A stretch of DNA of 64,000 nucleotides from contig NZ_JAJPWV010000001.1 of the NCBI RefSeq assembly GCF_021215455.1, positions 620,001 through 684,000 on the forward strand. Reading direction: 5' to 3'. The translations under genes were made by a program, and so were the position numbers. Within the stretch, counting starts at the first letter, position 1; each line of letters begins with the position of its first letter. The notes under the pieces are model-generated. The model worked only from the letters and a program-made list of their open reading frames with translations, had not been told where the DNA came from and searched no databases. Source of the stretch: Mucilaginibacter roseus. GTDB lineage: Bacteria; Bacteroidota; Bacteroidia; Sphingobacteriales; Sphingobacteriaceae. Positions 62,130 through 64,000 of the stretch are shown here, one piece after another.

Positions 62130-63980
62130 TTAACTTTTAGGTAATGATATTTTAAAAGTTGTGCCAAGGTTTACCGCACTTTCAACTTCTATCTTTCCGC
62201 CCATGGCCTCAATTTGATTTTTTGTTATAAAAAGCCCTATTCCACGGGCATCGGCATTGCCATGAAACGTTTTGTACATGCCGAATAAATCATTACCATG
62301 TTTACTCATGTCGATGCCTATCCCGTTGTCCGTAATGGTTAAATAGTCTTTATGCTGGCAGTTCGTCAAATTAACCTGTATAAGTGGTTTTCGGTCAGCA
62401 CTGCGGTATTTTATAGCATTGGTCAAAAAGTTTAACAGTATGCTTTCGAGGTATGCCGGATGGAAGTAGATGTTGGCATCCGGAGCTACATTGTTTTCGA
62501 TGGTAACATCATATCGTATTATATCAGGTGTTAATGTTTCAATGGTTTTTTGAACATACTCATAAAGATTTACGGGTGTTTTTTGAAGGTGACGGTTAGC
62601 CTGTATTGATACTACATCGTTAAGGTTAAGTATCGTTTCGTTAAGCTGGTTAGATACGCTTTCCAGCAATTGCAGGTATTCCTGTTTTTCTTCATTGCTG
62701 GTATTTGGGTCGTTCACTAATTCAATCAGCGACTGAAAATTACCGGAGTGCGTGCGCAGGTTGTGCGATACGATATAAGCGAAGTTGAGCAACCTGTTAT
62801 TTTGATCGCCAACTATATCCAGGGTTTCCTGTATGCGGCGGTGCTGTAGTTTTTTCTCAGTGATATCATATACGTGCGACACAAAATGCAGCGGATTGCC
62901 GTCACTATCGCGAACAATGGATACGCTAAGCAAAGCCCATACAATGTTGCCGTTTTTATGGAAATAACGCTTCTCCATTTCATATTTAGGGATGTCGTCC
63001 TTAACAAGCTTTTCAAGCAGTTCAAGGTCAGCATCCAAATCCTCAGGGTGCGTAATTTCCTGGAAGGTAAGCTCACTGAATTCCTCGGGCGTGTACCCTA
63101 AACTATTGGCCAATGTGCCATTTACCTTTAACCATTTCCCTTCCGGCGATACCAGCGCCATTCCGGTGGGCGAATTTTCAAAAGCACTTTCAAACCTTTC
63201 TTCGCTGTTTTTAAGGTTGTGCCTCACGGCCACCTGTTCGCTTATGTCCTGAAGAGTGCCATATATTTTTGAGCACTGCCTGTCTTCAAATTCAGCATGC
63301 GCAATAATGCGTACCCATACTTCCTTACCATGCTGGCTTACCATGATGGTCTCCACATCGAATGATTCGCCTGTCTCCACTATGTTTGAGAACGCCTCGT
63401 GCATCAGTGTTTGGCAACGGCCCGGCTTATACATGTTGTACATCACACTTACGGTCGGTGTATAATCAATATCGGCACCGTAAAGTTGTTTGGTTACCTG
63501 TGTCCAGGCCAGTGTATTATTTTCGATATCTATTTCCCAACCGCCAAGCTTTATACTTAGGTTGGTTTTGTTTAGCAGATCCTTGTTGTTGGTAAGCTCC
63601 TGTTCGGCCAGAACGTGCCGGGTTACATCAACGTTTATGCCTACCAGGCGAGTAGGACGGTTTTCTGCGTCGTGCTCAACAACATTGCCCTTGCAGTTTA
63701 TCCAGCGTACGCTGCCATTGCGGTGCCAAAAGCGCGGCGTTATATTAAAGGGTTTTGCACCGCCTTTTTCTATACTTTGGTTAATATGCCTGCGCACCAT
63801 ATCCCAATCGTCATCAAACACAAGTTTTTCCCAGCTATCAGGCAGTGGATGTTCGCTTTCATCATAGCCAAGCATTTTTTTGAATGAAAGGCTTGCGGTC
63901 CATTTTATATTAGGTATATCAAAATCCCAAAAACCGGCCAAATCATGGTCAGCTACAATTTTGTAAACATCATCCTTCAT
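62130..63980 (-). CDS. Multi-PAS sensor histidine kinase, possibly cut at its 5' end
   Basis: At least 616 residues with no membrane helix. Three PAS domains with PAC extensions are visible: about 1-130 (FWDFDIPNIKWTASLSFKKMLGY), 135-250 and 260-385 (ENSPTGMALVSPEGKWLKVN). A dimerisation helix carries the H-box ...IVSHNLRTHSG, and the C-terminal ATPase domain shows N, G1 and G2 boxes (NFLTNAIKYR, TDNGIGIDM, GIGLFITKNQIEAMGG). The frame stays open upstream of the ATG at 63980 to the window edge, so the gene may begin beyond position 64000. The signal and the cognate regulator are unknown. Confidence 0.88.
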   Translation of the reverse strand: MKDDVYKIVADHDLAGFWDFDIPNIKWTASLSFKKMLGYDESEHPLPDSWEKLVFDDDWDMVRRHINQSIEKGGAKPFNITPRFWHRNGSVRWINCKGNVVEHDAENRPTRLVGINVDVTRHVLAEQELTNNKDLLNKTNLSIKLGGWEIDIENNTLAWTQVTKQLYGADIDYTPTVSVMYNMYKPGRCQTLMHEAFSNIVETGESFDVETIMVSQHGKEVWVRIIAHAEFEDRQCSKIYGTLQDISEQVAVRHNLKNSEERFESAFENSPTGMALVSPEGKWLKVNGTLANSLGYTPEEFSELTFQEITHPEDLDADLELLEKLVKDDIPKYEMEKRYFHKNGNIVWALLSVSIVRDSDGNPLHFVSHVYDITEKKLQHRRIQETLDIVGDQNNRLLNFAYIVSHNLRTHSGNFQSLIELVNDPNTSNEEKQEYLQLLESVSNQLNETILNLNDVVSIQANRHLQKTPVNLYEYVQKTIETLTPDIIRYDVTIENNVAPDANIYFHPAYLESILLNFLTNAIKYRSADRKPLIQVNLTNCQHKDYLTITDNGIGIDMSKHGNDLFGMYKTFHGNADARGIGLFITKNQIEAMGGKIEVESAVNLGTTFKISLPKS

Positions 63981-64000
63981 CTCTGTGCGGTTGGTGGCAA

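Overview
The window reads as the chromosome of a Bacteroidota species from the Sphingobacteriaceae, most like Mucilaginibacter. The evidence is SusC/SusD outer-membrane pairs, DUF4959/DUF5000/DUF4998/DUF5013 lipoproteins, a DUF5686 protein, Bacteroidota-type promoter elements (TTG or TTTG, then TAnnTTTG), few Shine-Dalgarno sequences, and a sphingolipid locus. The genus is inference from gene content; no rRNA is present.

Layout. 1-3.7 kb: a possible gene tail at the left edge, a dicarboxylate/amino-acid symporter, an M1 metallopeptidase and a VOC protein. 3.9-9.8 kb: a trans-4-hydroxy-L-proline catabolic operon (pyrroline-hydroxycarboxylate deaminase, ketoglutarate-semialdehyde dehydrogenase, hydroxyproline epimerase, D-hydroxyproline oxidase) and an AraC regulator. 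9.9-22.6 kb: a DUF5695 secreted protein, two small exported proteins, about 1 kb holding two decayed genes, then a four-gene SusC/SusD nutrient-uptake operon. 22.7-26.3 kb: tRNA-Gly and tRNA-Leu among small genes, including hscB and a CAP-domain protein.

26.4-37.2 kb, minus strand: the most striking region. Ten co-oriented genes read, in order of transcription, serine palmitoyltransferase, GNAT-type acyltransferase (ceramide synthase candidate), SDR reductase (ketosphinganine/ceramide reductase candidate), myo-inositol-1-phosphate synthase, a terminator, then GtrA, DUF5686, CDP-alcohol phosphatidyltransferase, DUF4833, fatty-acid hydroxylase-like protein and an Aur1-like PAP2 transferase. Together they could build hydroxylated inositol phosphorylceramide from serine, acyl chains and glucose-6-phosphate, a compact parallel to the fungal pathway.

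37.5-43.3 kb: a tripartite RND efflux operon. 43.6-64 kb: mostly housekeeping and envelope genes (aspartate-type aminotransferase, CDF exporter, Nudix proteins, a ferritin-like protein, LTA-synthase-like sulfatase, ComEC, MerR and OmpR-type regulators, a TlpA-like protein, GatB, CoaD, PyrE) and a PAS histidine kinase at the right edge. Nudix and pyrE start from overlapping head-to-head ATG codons.

No CRISPR array, prophage, insertion sequence or rRNA operon was seen.
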